Source: Comamonadaceae bacterium
GTDB lineage: Bacteria; Pseudomonadota; Gammaproteobacteria; Burkholderiales; Burkholderiaceae_C
Assembly (NCBI GenBank): GCA_027488115.1
Contig: JAIYCG010000001.1
Location: 1-64,000, forward strand
Length of the DNA: 64,000 bases
Direction: 5' to 3'
Below are positions 15,089-24,368 of this stretch, piece after piece; the stretch's first letter is position 1, and every line of letters begins with the position of its first letter. The notes beneath the pieces are model-generated. The model searched no databases. It saw only the letters and a program-made list of their open reading frames with translations, and was not told where the DNA came from. A program made the position numbers and the translations under genes.

Positions 15089-16822
15089 TTATTTCAATTT
15101 GGGAATCACACTCGTTTGAGGCGGCATCAGAAAATCAAAGTCTGCGCCTTTGTCGGCCTGCAGCACGCTGTCTAAGAACAACTTTTGATAGCCTCGTTGA
15201 GCGGTAGGTGCCACAGCAGGATGGGTTTCTTGCCTGCGTGCCAACTCTTCGTCAGAAACCAAAAGACTTAGCTCTCTGTTGGCCACACTTAAGCGAATGC
15301 GGTCGCCATTTTGAACATAGGCCAAGGGCCCACCCAATGCAGACTCTGGGGTGACATGCAACACAATGGTGCCAAAAGCAGTGCCGCTCATTCGGCCATC
15401 CGAAATGCGCACAATGTCTTTGCAACCTGCTTTGGCCAGCTTTTTAGGAATGGGCATGTAGCCCGCTTCAGGCATGGCCGCACCCTTAGGGCCAATGTGC
15501 TTCAACACCAAAATGTCGTCCACCGTCACATCCAAATCTTCCGAGTCAATGCGCGTGGCCATGTCTTGCAAATTCTCAAACACCACCGCACGGCCTTCGT
15601 GCTCCATTAGCTTGGCGCTGGCCGCGGACTGTTTGATGATGGCACCACCTGGCGCCAAGTTGCCCTTCAAGACCGCCATACCACCTTCCTTGTAAATGGG
15701 GTTGGCACGGGTCTTCACCACATTTTGCGTAAATGCAGGGCCAGCCGCTTCAATGACCTCACCCAATGTCTGACCAGTAATGGTGAGAGCATCTAAATGC
15801 AACAGCGGCTTCAATTCTCTAAGCAAGGTGGCCATGCCACCCGCGTGGTGAAAATCTTCCATGTAAAACTGACCCGATGGCTTAAGGTCTAGCAACACAG
15901 GCGTGTTACGCCCCATGCGGTCTAGGGCTTGCAAGTCCATCTCAAAGCCCATGCGGCCAGCAATGGCCGTCAGGTGAATGATGGCATTGGTAGAGCCGCC
16001 AATAGCCAACAACACGCGCATGGCGTTTTCAAATGCTTTTTCTGTGAGTACCTTGTCGATGGTCAAACCTTTTTTGGCCATCTCAACCGCAACGCGGCCA
16101 CTTTCTTCCGCAACCCGAATTCGATCTGCCGTAACCGCGGGTGGCGATGCGCCGCCAGGCACCGTCATGCCCAAGGCTTCTGCAATGCAGGCCATGGTGC
16201 TGGCGGTACCCATGACTGAGCAGGTGCCCACGCTGGCAACCAATTGCGTGTTGACCTCGTGAATTTCGGCTTGGTCAATTTCTTCGGCTCTGAATTTGCC
16301 CCAATAGCGCCGGCAATCTGTACAGGCGCCCACGCGCTCGCCGCGGTGTGAGCCCGTCAACATAGAGCCCGTAATGAGTTGAACGGTGGGGAGTCCAGCA
16401 GACGCTGCACCCATGAGTTGAGCAGGCACGGTTTTATCGCAGCCGCCAATTAAAACCACGGCATCCATGGGCTGAGCGCGCAACAACTCTTCGGTGTCCA
16501 TGGACATGAGGTTGCGCAAGAACATGCTGTTGGGTTTGGTAAAACTTTCGTGAATGGACATGGTGGGGAACACCATGGGCAAGCCGCCCGCCAACATGAC
16601 GCCGCGCTCGATGGCTTCAATGAGCTGCGGGGCATTGCCATGACAGGGGTTGTAGGCGCTGCCCGTGTTGGCAATGCCAATGACAGGGCGGTCTAGCGCT
16701 GTATCGCTGTAGCCTGCACCCTTGATAAAGGCTTTGCGCAAAAAGAGTGAAAACCCAGTGTCACCATATTGCGTGAGGCCCTTTGACATGCCTTCTGTCT
16801 GGGTGTCCTGCTTGTTTGCCAT
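15089..16822 (-). CDS. IlvD/Edd-family dehydratase, probably sugar-acid (arabinonate/galactonate type)
   Basis: The 577-residue Fe-S dehydratase has GGCDKTVPAQLMGA near 130 and ACTDCRRYWGKFRAEEI near 180. The latter resembles L-arabinonate and related aldonate dehydratases more than biosynthetic IlvD. Such enzymes convert sugar acids to 2-keto-3-deoxy acids. It is followed upstream on the same strand by a TAXI-TRAP transporter and, divergently, by a DapA-family aldolase, which fits uptake, dehydration and cleavage of a sugar acid. The exact substrate is inferred. Confidence 0.85.
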   Translation of the reverse strand: MANKQDTQTEGMSKGLTQYGDTGFSLFLRKAFIKGAGYSDTALDRPVIGIANTGSAYNPCHGNAPQLIEAIERGVMLAGGLPMVFPTMSIHESFTKPNSMFLRNLMSMDTEELLRAQPMDAVVLIGGCDKTVPAQLMGAASAGLPTVQLITGSMLTGSHRGERVGACTDCRRYWGKFRAEEIDQAEIHEVNTQLVASVGTCSVMGTASTMACIAEALGMTVPGGASPPAVTADRIRVAEESGRVAVEMAKKGLTIDKVLTEKAFENAMRVLLAIGGSTNAIIHLTAIAGRMGFEMDLQALDRMGRNTPVLLDLKPSGQFYMEDFHHAGGMATLLRELKPLLHLDALTITGQTLGEVIEAAGPAFTQNVVKTRANPIYKEGGMAVLKGNLAPGGAIIKQSAASAKLMEHEGRAVVFENLQDMATRIDSEDLDVTVDDILVLKHIGPKGAAMPEAGYMPIPKKLAKAGCKDIVRISDGRMSGTAFGTIVLHVTPESALGGPLAYVQNGDRIRLSVANRELSLLVSDEELARRQETHPAVAPTAQRGYQKLFLDSVLQADKGADFDFLMPPQTSVIPKLK

Positions 16823-16847
16823 CGATTTGATTTCCTAATAAGTCAGC

Positions 16848-18872
16848 CTAAACAGGCTTGAGCTTAGATTGCCTGAGCCATTGAACCACTACCACCGATG
16901 CCAATCCTGCAAAGCCAGCGATGTCGCCAACAGTTGACGGGTAGGTGAGGGCCACGCCCGATGCAATCAAGACCCATCTTTCAACAAAGTTTGTTTTCAA
17001 AATAAACCAGTTTTGCAGGCCACCCGCCAAGGACACAATGCCTGCAGATGCCGTGAACACGATCCAAGCAATTTCATTCCAATTGGCCAAGGCCAAATTC
17101 TTCATGTTGCCCATTAAAAGCAGTGCAACACCAGAAGGATCTAGGACAAAAATGAACGGAACCAAAATGGCCGGCGCCACGTATTTCCAACTTTGAAAAG
17201 TTGTTTTGTACGGATCGCCTTTGCAAATGGCAGCGGCCGCAAATGGCGACAAAGCCGTGGGAGGTGAAACCTCAGACAACACAGCGTAGTAAAAAATAAA
17301 CATGTGGGCCGCATAGTCGGGCACGCCCAACTTGATCATGGCAGGCGCTGCAATGACGGCACAAATGATGTATGACGCCGTAACAGGCACAGCCAAACCC
17401 ACAATCCAAACCACCAAGCCGGTGAACAAGGCGGTTAAAAACAAAGAGCCGTCTGCATAGTCAAGCACGATGGAGCTGAACTTCAAGCCCAGACCTGTTA
17501 GCACTACCACGCCCACAATGAGGCCAGCGCCTGCACAGGTAGCGGCAATGGAAAGCACTTGCGTAAAACCACCCGACAGGGCTTCTGTGAATTTGGAGCG
17601 ATAGAGGCTTTTCCAAAATGGCGCTTTGCCTGTCAGGGCGTCGAACGAAATCATGGCCGAGTCTGAGCGCAAGAAACTTGTGATCAGCGATGCCACCGTA
17701 GCCCAAAACACCGACATGCTGGGCGAGAAGCCCATGAGCATGAACACCACAATGGAAATGAGCGAGAAGAAATGGAACCAATAACGTTTGGTTAAGACCC
17801 AAGCGCTTTCAATGCTCTCAATCTTTTGCTCGCTCATGTTGTATTTGCGTGCGTCAATGGTGACCATGACGTACAAACCCAAATAAAACAAGAAGGTTGG
17901 CACGGTGGCCATCAGCAACACATCAAGGTAAGAGATTTTTAAAAACTCTGCAATGAGGAAAGCTGCAGCGCCCAAGACCGGTGGCGAGATGATGGCACCC
18001 AAGCCGCCTGCCGCCAACAAACCACCTGCTGCATTTTTTTCATAGCCTGCTTTGGCCAGCATGTTGTGGGCTACTGCGCCCACCGTGACGGTGGTGGCCA
18101 CACCCGAGCCAGAGGGTCCGCCCAATAAGAAGGACGACAACACCACGGTCTTGCCCACATTGGATGTTTTGCCGCCCATGATGGAGAATGAGAAGTCAAT
18201 GAAGAACTTGCCTGCGCCGCTGAATTGCAAAAATGCACCAAAGATGGTGAACAAAATAATGAGCGTAGAAGACACGTCAATGGCGGTGCCAAAGATGCCC
18301 TCTAGGGTCATGTACATAAAACCTACCAGCCGCGAAAGCTCGTAGCCTTTGTGAGTCCAGGGGGCGGGTAAATAATTGCCAAACAAGGCATAGAGCAAAA
18401 ACGAAACTGTGACGGTAAGCAAAACCCAGCCATTGGTTCTGCGCAGGGCTTCTAAGATGAGCAAAATTAAGATGCTGCCAAAGACAATGTCGATGGTGAG
18501 GGGGAATGTGTTGCGGTCTGCAAAATCATCGCCACCCATGACGGCATAGACCAGCGTGGCAACCGCCAAAATGGCAAAGCCAACGTCCCATGCCATGAGC
18601 CGGTTTTTAAAGCGCGCAGCAATGGGGAAGGTTAAAAAGATAAAGACCAACACCATGGTGACATGGGTGGTGCGCAAGATGTGCGCGGGAACAATGGCAT
18701 AAGCCGCATACAAGTGAAACAAGGACATGAAGACGGCCACCACGGTGAGGGCCACCCCCAAAAATCCTTTGTACTGATTGGCGTCGCCTTCTTCTTCTTT
18801 GATCAGGTCCTCGACGCGCTTTCTGGTTTCGGCGTCGAGGGTGTCAGCAGCTTGATCAGTCAAGCTTTCCAC
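16848..18872 (-). CDS. TRAP transporter fused permease (4TM/12TM, TAXI type)
   Basis: About 674 residues with many membrane helices fuse the small and large TRAP membrane subunits. Typical segments are GGPSGSGVATTVTVGAVAHNML and the pair PPVLGAAAFLIAEFL, then SPPTALSPFAAAAI. The fused form pairs with TAXI-type binding proteins, and one is encoded directly upstream. The frame is open to 18944, but a GTG at 18872 (reading ESLTDQAADTLDAETRKR next) overlaps the upstream gene by 17 bases and is the more natural start. Substrate is inferred to be the acid dehydrated by the neighbouring IlvD/Edd enzyme. Confidence 0.85.
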   Translation of the reverse strand: MESLTDQAADTLDAETRKRVEDLIKEEEGDANQYKGFLGVALTVVAVFMSLFHLYAAYAIVPAHILRTTHVTMVLVFIFLTFPIAARFKNRLMAWDVGFAILAVATLVYAVMGGDDFADRNTFPLTIDIVFGSILILLILEALRRTNGWVLLTVTVSFLLYALFGNYLPAPWTHKGYELSRLVGFMYMTLEGIFGTAIDVSSTLIILFTIFGAFLQFSGAGKFFIDFSFSIMGGKTSNVGKTVVLSSFLLGGPSGSGVATTVTVGAVAHNMLAKAGYEKNAAGGLLAAGGLGAIISPPVLGAAAFLIAEFLKISYLDVLLMATVPTFLFYLGLYVMVTIDARKYNMSEQKIESIESAWVLTKRYWFHFFSLISIVVFMLMGFSPSMSVFWATVASLITSFLRSDSAMISFDALTGKAPFWKSLYRSKFTEALSGGFTQVLSIAATCAGAGLIVGVVVLTGLGLKFSSIVLDYADGSLFLTALFTGLVVWIVGLAVPVTASYIICAVIAAPAMIKLGVPDYAAHMFIFYYAVLSEVSPPTALSPFAAAAICKGDPYKTTFQSWKYVAPAILVPFIFVLDPSGVALLLMGNMKNLALANWNEIAWIVFTASAGIVSLAGGLQNWFILKTNFVERWVLIASGVALTYPSTVGDIAGFAGLASVVVVQWLRQSKLKPV

Positions 18873-19806
18873 CTTTTTCTTTGATGTACTTTTCAGCGCC
18901 AGGATGGAAAGGCACAGATGTGGCGGCATTTTTCTGTGAGGCAATCTTCACGTTCACATACTCTTGGTGCACAGCAATCAAATCTTTCTGATGGTCAAAA
19001 ATAGCCTTCACAATTTTGTAGGCTTGGTCATCCGGCATGTTGGCATTGGCAATCAGGATGTTGGCCACTGAAGCCATCTTGTTGTCGGCGCCCATGCCAG
19101 AGTAGGTGCTTTGCGGAATGACATCGGCGTAGTACAAGTTGCCCCATTTTTTGTTCATGGCAGCCACTGCGTCTGCATGGTCAATCATGCGAATTTTGAT
19201 ACCAGGGGTGCTGGCCAAATCGGTGACGGCGGCTGTGGGCAGTCCCCCCACCCAAAAGAAGGCGTCAATCTTTTTGTCCTTCAAGGCATTGGCCGATTCA
19301 GCCACGCCCAAGCGCTCGCGGTTGACGTCTTTCTGGGGGTCAATGCCTGCAGCTTCTAACAGCCGAAAGGCCATGACTTCTGTGGCGCTACCGGCACTGC
19401 CTGCAGAAATGCGTTTGCCTTTCAAATCGGCCATGGTTTTGATGCCCGTGGCTTCGGTGGTGACCACGTGCATGCGGTTGGGGTACAGCACCAACAAAGT
19501 TTTCACATCAACCTTGCGGCCTTTGAATTTTTCCTGGCCTTTGGCAGCATCTAAGGCTGCGTCAACCATGGAAAAGGCCACGTAGGGCTTGCCGCTACCA
19601 ATGAGGTTCAAATTGTCGACAGAGCCGCCCGTGACTTCGGCGGTGGCTTGCATGCCAGGTATGTGTTTTGACAGCACATTGGCCAAGCCGCCACCCATGG
19701 GGTAGTAAACGCCGCCAGTACCGCCAGTGGCAATCGAGATGTTTTGGGCCATGAGGCTAGAGCTGGCTAGCAATGCAAAAGAGCAGATGAATTTGAGGAG
19801 TTTCAT
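18856..19806 (-). CDS. TAXI-family TRAP periplasmic binding protein
   Basis: A signal peptide (MKLLKFICSFALLASSSLMA) starts at 19806; the frame is open 20 codons further but those residues are not family-like. Mature sequence begins with ISIATGGTGGVYYPMGG, the TAXI family signature, and contains AGSAGSATEV and KKIDAFFWVGG. It delivers ligand to the fused permease encoded next. About 316 residues, full length. It overlaps the permease gene. Confidence 0.9.
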   Translation of the reverse strand: MKLLKFICSFALLASSSLMAQNISIATGGTGGVYYPMGGGLANVLSKHIPGMQATAEVTGGSVDNLNLIGSGKPYVAFSMVDAALDAAKGQEKFKGRKVDVKTLLVLYPNRMHVVTTEATGIKTMADLKGKRISAGSAGSATEVMAFRLLEAAGIDPQKDVNRERLGVAESANALKDKKIDAFFWVGGLPTAAVTDLASTPGIKIRMIDHADAVAAMNKKWGNLYYADVIPQSTYSGMGADNKMASVANILIANANMPDDQAYKIVKAIFDHQKDLIAVHQEYVNVKIASQKNAATSVPFHPGAEKYIKEKGGKLD

Positions 19807-19955
19807 GGGTTTCCCTTGAAAATGGAGGACATGCTCTAGCATTGCAGTTGGCCGCCAGCTTATCAAGAGGGGTATGCCCTTATTTAAGCTGACTTAAGAT
19901 GGGTTAGCCTCACCAAACTGATTCTGCTTAGCTAAAAATGTGAAGGATTTTGACC

Positions 19956-20912
19956 ATGACAACAGCAACAACCCAACCTAGCGGCACAGCCCTAGGCGGC
20001 CATGCCATGAAGGGTGTCCTTTCGCCGGTTCTCACGCCTTTTCACCCTGATTTATCGGTTCACAAAGAGCTCTTAACCGCCCAGTGCCAATGGTTGTTGA
20101 GTTGCAACGTGGGCTTGGCCGTTTTCGGCACCAACTCAGAAGGCAACTCTTTGTCATTTGGCGAGCGCGCCGACTTGGTGCAGTACTTGGTAGAACAGGG
20201 CATTGACCCCCGCCGCATGATGCCCGGCACAGGGGGCTGCGCGCTGCCGGACGTGGTCAGCCTTACCCAAGCCTGTTTAAGGGCCGGCGTGAAAGATGTG
20301 CTGGTGTTGCCACCTTTTTATTACAAGGGCGTGAGCGACGACGGCTTGTACGCTTTTTTCAGCGAACTGATTGAGCGGGTGGGCGACAGCAGTTTGCGTG
20401 TGTACCTGTACCACATTCCCCCTGTGTCCCAAATTGGCTTCTCCATGGAGCTCATTGAAAAATTGCTTCACAAATATGGCCCTGTCATCGCGGGCTCCAA
20501 AGACAGTGGGGGGCAGTGGGCCAATACCGCCGCCATGATTGAACGCTTTTCTGAAAGAGGTTTTTCAGTGTTTGCCGGCAGTGAAAATTTCTTGATGCGC
20601 ACCATGCGCGCTGGCGGCGCTGGTTGCATCAGTGCCACAGCCAACGTCAACCCTGCTGCCATTGCCTCGCTGTGTGCCAATTGGACCGATTCAGATGCAG
20701 ATGACCAGCAACAACGCCTTGACTTGGTGCGATCGTTATTTTCCGCACTGCCCATGATTCCGGCCATGAAAACAGCAGTGGCGCAGACCACGGGCAAAGC
20801 CGATTGGAAAGTGGTGCGTCCACCCTTGGTTTCCTTGACGACTGCGCAAGAAACGCAATTGCTTGGGTCCATGAAAGATGCTGGGTTTTCAATGAAGATT
20901 GACTACCAATGA
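19956..20912 (+). CDS. DapA/N-acetylneuraminate lyase-family aldolase
   Basis: This class I aldolase of about 318 residues has the Tyr of YLYHIPP, the Schiff-base Lys in IAGSKDSGG, and FGTNSEGNSLS at the usual GTTGE position (here with Asn and Ser). Family members cleave or form 2-keto acids. Divergent position to the IlvD/TRAP genes suggests cleavage of a 2-keto-3-deoxy sugar acid rather than lysine biosynthesis. ATG 19956 is preferred over TTG 19950. It overlaps the next gene by four bases. Confidence 0.82.
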   Translation: MTTATTQPSGTALGGHAMKGVLSPVLTPFHPDLSVHKELLTAQCQWLLSCNVGLAVFGTNSEGNSLSFGERADLVQYLVEQGIDPRRMMPGTGGCALPDVVSLTQACLRAGVKDVLVLPPFYYKGVSDDGLYAFFSELIERVGDSSLRVYLYHIPPVSQIGFSMELIEKLLHKYGPVIAGSKDSGGQWANTAAMIERFSERGFSVFAGSENFLMRTMRAGGAGCISATANVNPAAIASLCANWTDSDADDQQQRLDLVRSLFSALPMIPAMKTAVAQTTGKADWKVVRPPLVSLTTAQETQLLGSMKDAGFSMKIDYQ

Positions 20913-21793
20913 GCTCGCTTTTTCCCAACTTCGAATCTGAATTGATCGAAGTGAATGGCCTGTCAATCATGACGCGCAAAGGGGGCGCTGGCAGGCCTTT
21001 GCTTTTGATTCATGGCCACCCGCAAACGCACGCCATTTGGCATCGTGTAGCGCAAGCACTGACCAAATCGCACACGGTGGTCATGACAGACCTTCGCGGT
21101 TATGGCGATTCTTCTAAGCCCGAAGGCGCACCAGACCACCTGAATTATTCAAAGCGCACCATGGCATTGGACCAAATTGAAGTGATGCGTCACTTTGGTT
21201 TTGCTGAGTTTGATGTGTTGGCGCACGACCGTGGTGCCAGAGTGGCCCACCGCTTGGCCTTAGACCATCCAAAGGCAGTGAAGCGCTTGGTGCTGCTAGA
21301 CATTGCGCCAACCTTGGCCATGTACGAAAAAACATCCAATCAATTTGCACGAGCTTATTGGCATTGGTTTTTTCTAATCCAGCCATCACCATTGCCAGAA
21401 AGATTGATTCAGGCCGATCCTTCTGCTTACGTTCGAGATGTGATGGGCAGGCGCAGTGCGGGCTTGGCGCCCTTTGACCCTAGAGCATTGGCAGAGTACA
21501 TGCGATGCATGGAACTGCCAGGCGCTGCGCATGGCCTGTGCGAAGACTATCGGGCCTCGGCCACCATTGATTTAGTTCATGACCAATTGGACATTGACGC
21601 AAAGAATTTGTTGCAACAACCCTTGCTCATTCTTTGGGGAGAGCAGGGCGTGGTGAACCAGTGTTTTGATCCCTTGAAAGACTGGTCTAAGGTGGCCGTC
21701 AATGTGAAAGGGCACGCATTGCCCTGTGGCCATTACATTCCAGAAGAAGCACCTGAATTGCTTTTGCAGCAGGTGCAATCTTTTCTGGAATGA
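20909..21793 (+). CDS. Alpha/beta hydrolase, haloacetate (fluoroacetate) dehalogenase-like
   Basis: The 294-residue hydrolase carries the pattern of fluoroacetate dehalogenases. It has the nucleophile Asp and halide-site Arg residues in HDRGARVAHR, the acid in LLDIAPT, and the W-H pair in RAYWHWFF. The His is in GHYIPEE. The oxyanion region is HGHPQTH. Known enzymes hydrolyse C-F or C-Cl bonds of haloacetates to glycolate. The residue pattern is seen; substrate specificity is inferred. It is translationally coupled to the aldolase gene. Confidence 0.75.
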   Translation: MSSLFPNFESELIEVNGLSIMTRKGGAGRPLLLIHGHPQTHAIWHRVAQALTKSHTVVMTDLRGYGDSSKPEGAPDHLNYSKRTMALDQIEVMRHFGFAEFDVLAHDRGARVAHRLALDHPKAVKRLVLLDIAPTLAMYEKTSNQFARAYWHWFFLIQPSPLPERLIQADPSAYVRDVMGRRSAGLAPFDPRALAEYMRCMELPGAAHGLCEDYRASATIDLVHDQLDIDAKNLLQQPLLILWGEQGVVNQCFDPLKDWSKVAVNVKGHALPCGHYIPEEAPELLLQQVQSFLE

Positions 21794-21815
21794 GCGCTTG
21801 TCTTGAGCTTCAGAA

Positions 21816-22784
21816 TTACAAAGGCTTGAAGCCCATGCCTTTGACCACTTTGCCCCAGTTTTCAAAATCTTTGCGCATGAGTTCGGTGAAAAATTCTGGT
21901 GGCTCTGTGTGAATTTCAAGACCTAGCTTTTTCATTCGATCGCGCACATCGGGTTGTTGCAGTGCCCAGTTCACTTCTTTGTTGATCAAGTTCACAATTT
22001 CTTTGGGCACACCTGCTGGGCCAATCACGCCAAACCAACCGCCGGAGGTGTAGCCTGGCACTGTTTCAGCAATGGTGGGCACATTGGGATAGTCGGGTGA
22101 GCGAGTGGCTCGCGCAATGCCCAACAAACGCAGCTTGCCTGAATCGGCCAAAGGTTGCACCGAAATGAACGAGCCAACCGAGGCGTCAATGTCGCCGCCT
22201 AGCATTTGGGTGAATACAGCGTTCATGTCGCGATAGGGGACGTGCATGTACTCAAAGCCAGCCATCATGCGAAGTTGTTCGGTGGCGAAATGCAAAAATG
22301 CTCCTTCACCATTGGTGCCAAACGTCAGCTTGCCGGGGTTGGCCTTGCCATAGTCGATCAATTCCTTGACGGTTTTGAAGGGCGTTTTGGGGCTGACCAC
22401 CAAAGCCACAAAGTTGGACGCCATCATGGCCATGGGCGTGAAGTCTTTGCGCGAGTCGTAGGCTACTTTGGCATAGGCCAAAGGCACAATGACCATATTG
22501 CCACCTTGCCCACACCCCAAGGTATAGCCATCGGGCGCTGCTTGTTTTAAAAGCGTCAAACCCAACTGGCCCGCAGAGCCAGCGCGGTTGTCAATCACAA
22601 TGGGCTGACCCAAGCGCTCGGTCAGCTTGGGTGCAATGAGGCGCGTCAAAATATCGCAGCTGTCACCTGGCCCGGCAGGCACAATGATTTTGATAGGTTT
22701 GTTAGGGTAGGCCTGCGCCAAAGCCTGACCAGACACGCTGGCCAAAAGCGCAGCTGCGCAGAGGGCGAGTATTTTGCGAATCAT
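21816..22784 (-). CDS. TctC/Bug-family periplasmic binding protein 1
   Basis: The 322-residue protein has a signal peptide ending near GQALAQA and the Bug signature YPNKPIKIIVPAGPGDSCD, with KAAPDGYTLG-type and HVPYRD regions further on. Bug proteins bind carboxylates for tripartite or orphan uptake and sensing. No tctA/tctB genes are adjacent. It follows the dehalogenase-like gene convergently, 22 bases away. Ligand unknown. Confidence 0.88.
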   Translation of the reverse strand: MIRKILALCAAALLASVSGQALAQAYPNKPIKIIVPAGPGDSCDILTRLIAPKLTERLGQPIVIDNRAGSAGQLGLTLLKQAAPDGYTLGCGQGGNMVIVPLAYAKVAYDSRKDFTPMAMMASNFVALVVSPKTPFKTVKELIDYGKANPGKLTFGTNGEGAFLHFATEQLRMMAGFEYMHVPYRDMNAVFTQMLGGDIDASVGSFISVQPLADSGKLRLLGIARATRSPDYPNVPTIAETVPGYTSGGWFGVIGPAGVPKEIVNLINKEVNWALQQPDVRDRMKKLGLEIHTEPPEFFTELMRKDFENWGKVVKGMGFKPL

Positions 22785-22847
22785 CGATTTCCCTTTCAGA
22801 CAAATGTTGATTGAAATTATTCAGCTTTGATGTTGCCGTCTCGAACT

Positions 22848-23699
22848 TCAGTGAGCGGCGCCCTGCAGCACCTTGTTCATGAACTCTGTCAACACATGGG
22901 CCAACGTGGCTTCATGCGGTTCCCAATCTGAAAATGGCAACACCGCCACATCTTGGTCTTCAATGGGCAGTTGGTACAAAATGCTGTTTGGAATGAGCGA
23001 TGCTGCCGCAATGCCATTGACCGAAGCGTGTGTTTTGTCGTTGCCCGGAATGACGATGGTGGGCACCTTGATGGCCCGCATCACGTCGTCTTCCATGCCC
23101 AGCACAGGTTTGCGGGGGCCGCGCAAGAAAATAGACAACCAGTGCTCCATGACTCGGATGTACTCTTTGGGGTCCATGGCCATCAGGCGGGGCAGATTGG
23201 AAGGGTTGGCTTGAATGCGTTCTTGGTATTGCTCGGTGTCGCAAACTGCTTTCATGCCACCATGCTGAGCCGCCTTGATAAATTGTCCGTAGTAGTTTTC
23301 TGGCAAGCGGCCCGCTGCAAAGTCGCCACCGGTTACGCGCATGAGCAACAAGCCTTTGACTTTTTGCGGATGCCGTTGGTTGAACAGCATGGACAAGCGA
23401 GCGCCCGATGATGTGCCGCCGATGAAGGCTGGCGTGGCGTCAAGCTGGTCTAACAACACTGCCAAATCGTCTGCCCAAATCTCTTCTTCGCCATCTTGGC
23501 CAGCAATGAGGACATCGGATGCACCCGTGTTGCGACGGTCATGAAGCAAGACTTGAAAGCCCTTTGCCGCAATTTTTTCGGCAAAGGGAATGAATTCATT
23601 GAAGCCACGGCGTCCGCCGGTAATGAGGGCCAACCACGGACCGGTTTGGCCGAAAACGCGGTAATGCAGGGTGACGTCGCGAACCTTGGAAAAAGGCAT
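22848..23699 (-). CDS. Alpha/beta hydrolase
   Basis: The 283-residue alpha/beta hydrolase has an N-terminal strand pattern like meta-cleavage product hydrolases (VRDVTLHYRVFGQTGPWLAL). The nucleophile elbow is GGTSSGARL, an uncommon variant with Ser flanked by T and S. The acid lies in IPGNDKTHAS. It lacks a signal peptide. The Bug receptor gene follows and a cupin gene precedes it on the same strand, suggesting one catabolic operon; substrate unknown. Confidence 0.8.
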   Translation of the reverse strand: MPFSKVRDVTLHYRVFGQTGPWLALITGGRRGFNEFIPFAEKIAAKGFQVLLHDRRNTGASDVLIAGQDGEEEIWADDLAVLLDQLDATPAFIGGTSSGARLSMLFNQRHPQKVKGLLLMRVTGGDFAAGRLPENYYGQFIKAAQHGGMKAVCDTEQYQERIQANPSNLPRLMAMDPKEYIRVMEHWLSIFLRGPRKPVLGMEDDVMRAIKVPTIVIPGNDKTHASVNGIAAASLIPNSILYQLPIEDQDVAVLPFSDWEPHEATLAHVLTEFMNKVLQGAAH

Positions 23700-23719
23700 G
23701 TCTTTTACTTTCTGGAAAA

Positions 23720-24205
23720 TCAGTTGAATGCGTTGAGTACTTTGCCGCCCGCAACAACTGGGTTGGCGTGAATCAAAATCACGGCCAACACGCAGGGTTC
23801 AGTGCCGCGATTGATCCAGTTGTGCACAGTGCCTCGTTGCACCATCACATCGCCCGCTTTGAGGTGAACTTCTTCACCGGCTTCTAGCTCCATGTCAATT
23901 TCGCCAGACATGACGACGATGTAGTCGATGCTGTCGGTGCGGTGAATGCGTTCCTCCAAGCCTGGGTGGAATTGAAGGATTCGAAAGACACTGCCGTTTT
24001 CGATCATGGTGAATTTGCCTTCACGCATGCCTTTGTCATCCGATCCAGAGTTGTCGGCGGGGGCAGTGTCGGTGGTCCAAACGTTGCAAACCTTGGCACC
24101 AGGGCGGCCATCGCGAAAGTGGCTGCATATCTCGTCAATTTTGACAATGGCTTTGCCGTTGTCATCGTGTCCCGTAATCACTCGGCGAACTGTCGGTAAA
24201 CTCAT
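23720..24205 (-). CDS. Cupin-domain protein
   Basis: The 161-residue protein has one cupin fold with GSVFRILQFHPG, the acidic strand VVMSGEIDMELE, and the second motif GDVMVQRGTVHNWINRG, where G, H and N are typical. Such small cupins bind a metal or an organic acid. It is the first gene of the minus-strand group cupin-hydrolase-Bug, and divergent from the carboxymuconolactone decarboxylase-family gene. Confidence 0.85.
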   Translation of the reverse strand: MSLPTVRRVITGHDDNGKAIVKIDEICSHFRDGRPGAKVCNVWTTDTAPADNSGSDDKGMREGKFTMIENGSVFRILQFHPGLEERIHRTDSIDYIVVMSGEIDMELEAGEEVHLKAGDVMVQRGTVHNWINRGTEPCVLAVILIHANPVVAGGKVLNAFN

Positions 24206-24368
24206 GTAATTCTCCTAGGCAGAGTATGACCTTAGCAGAACGATTTTCTTGAAGCAAGTCAGGCAAGACATAATCTCTCACCGTATTAACCCTTGCTATG
24301 CAGCAGAGATAATTGCCTTTAATGTTGAATACGTCTTGTGCTTTTTTGACTCAATTGAATGTAGAAAA

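Noticed and set aside
24249..24368. N-terminal 40-residue extension of the CMD-family protein
   Set aside because: The residues are not family-like and the stretch is where the divergent promoters must lie.
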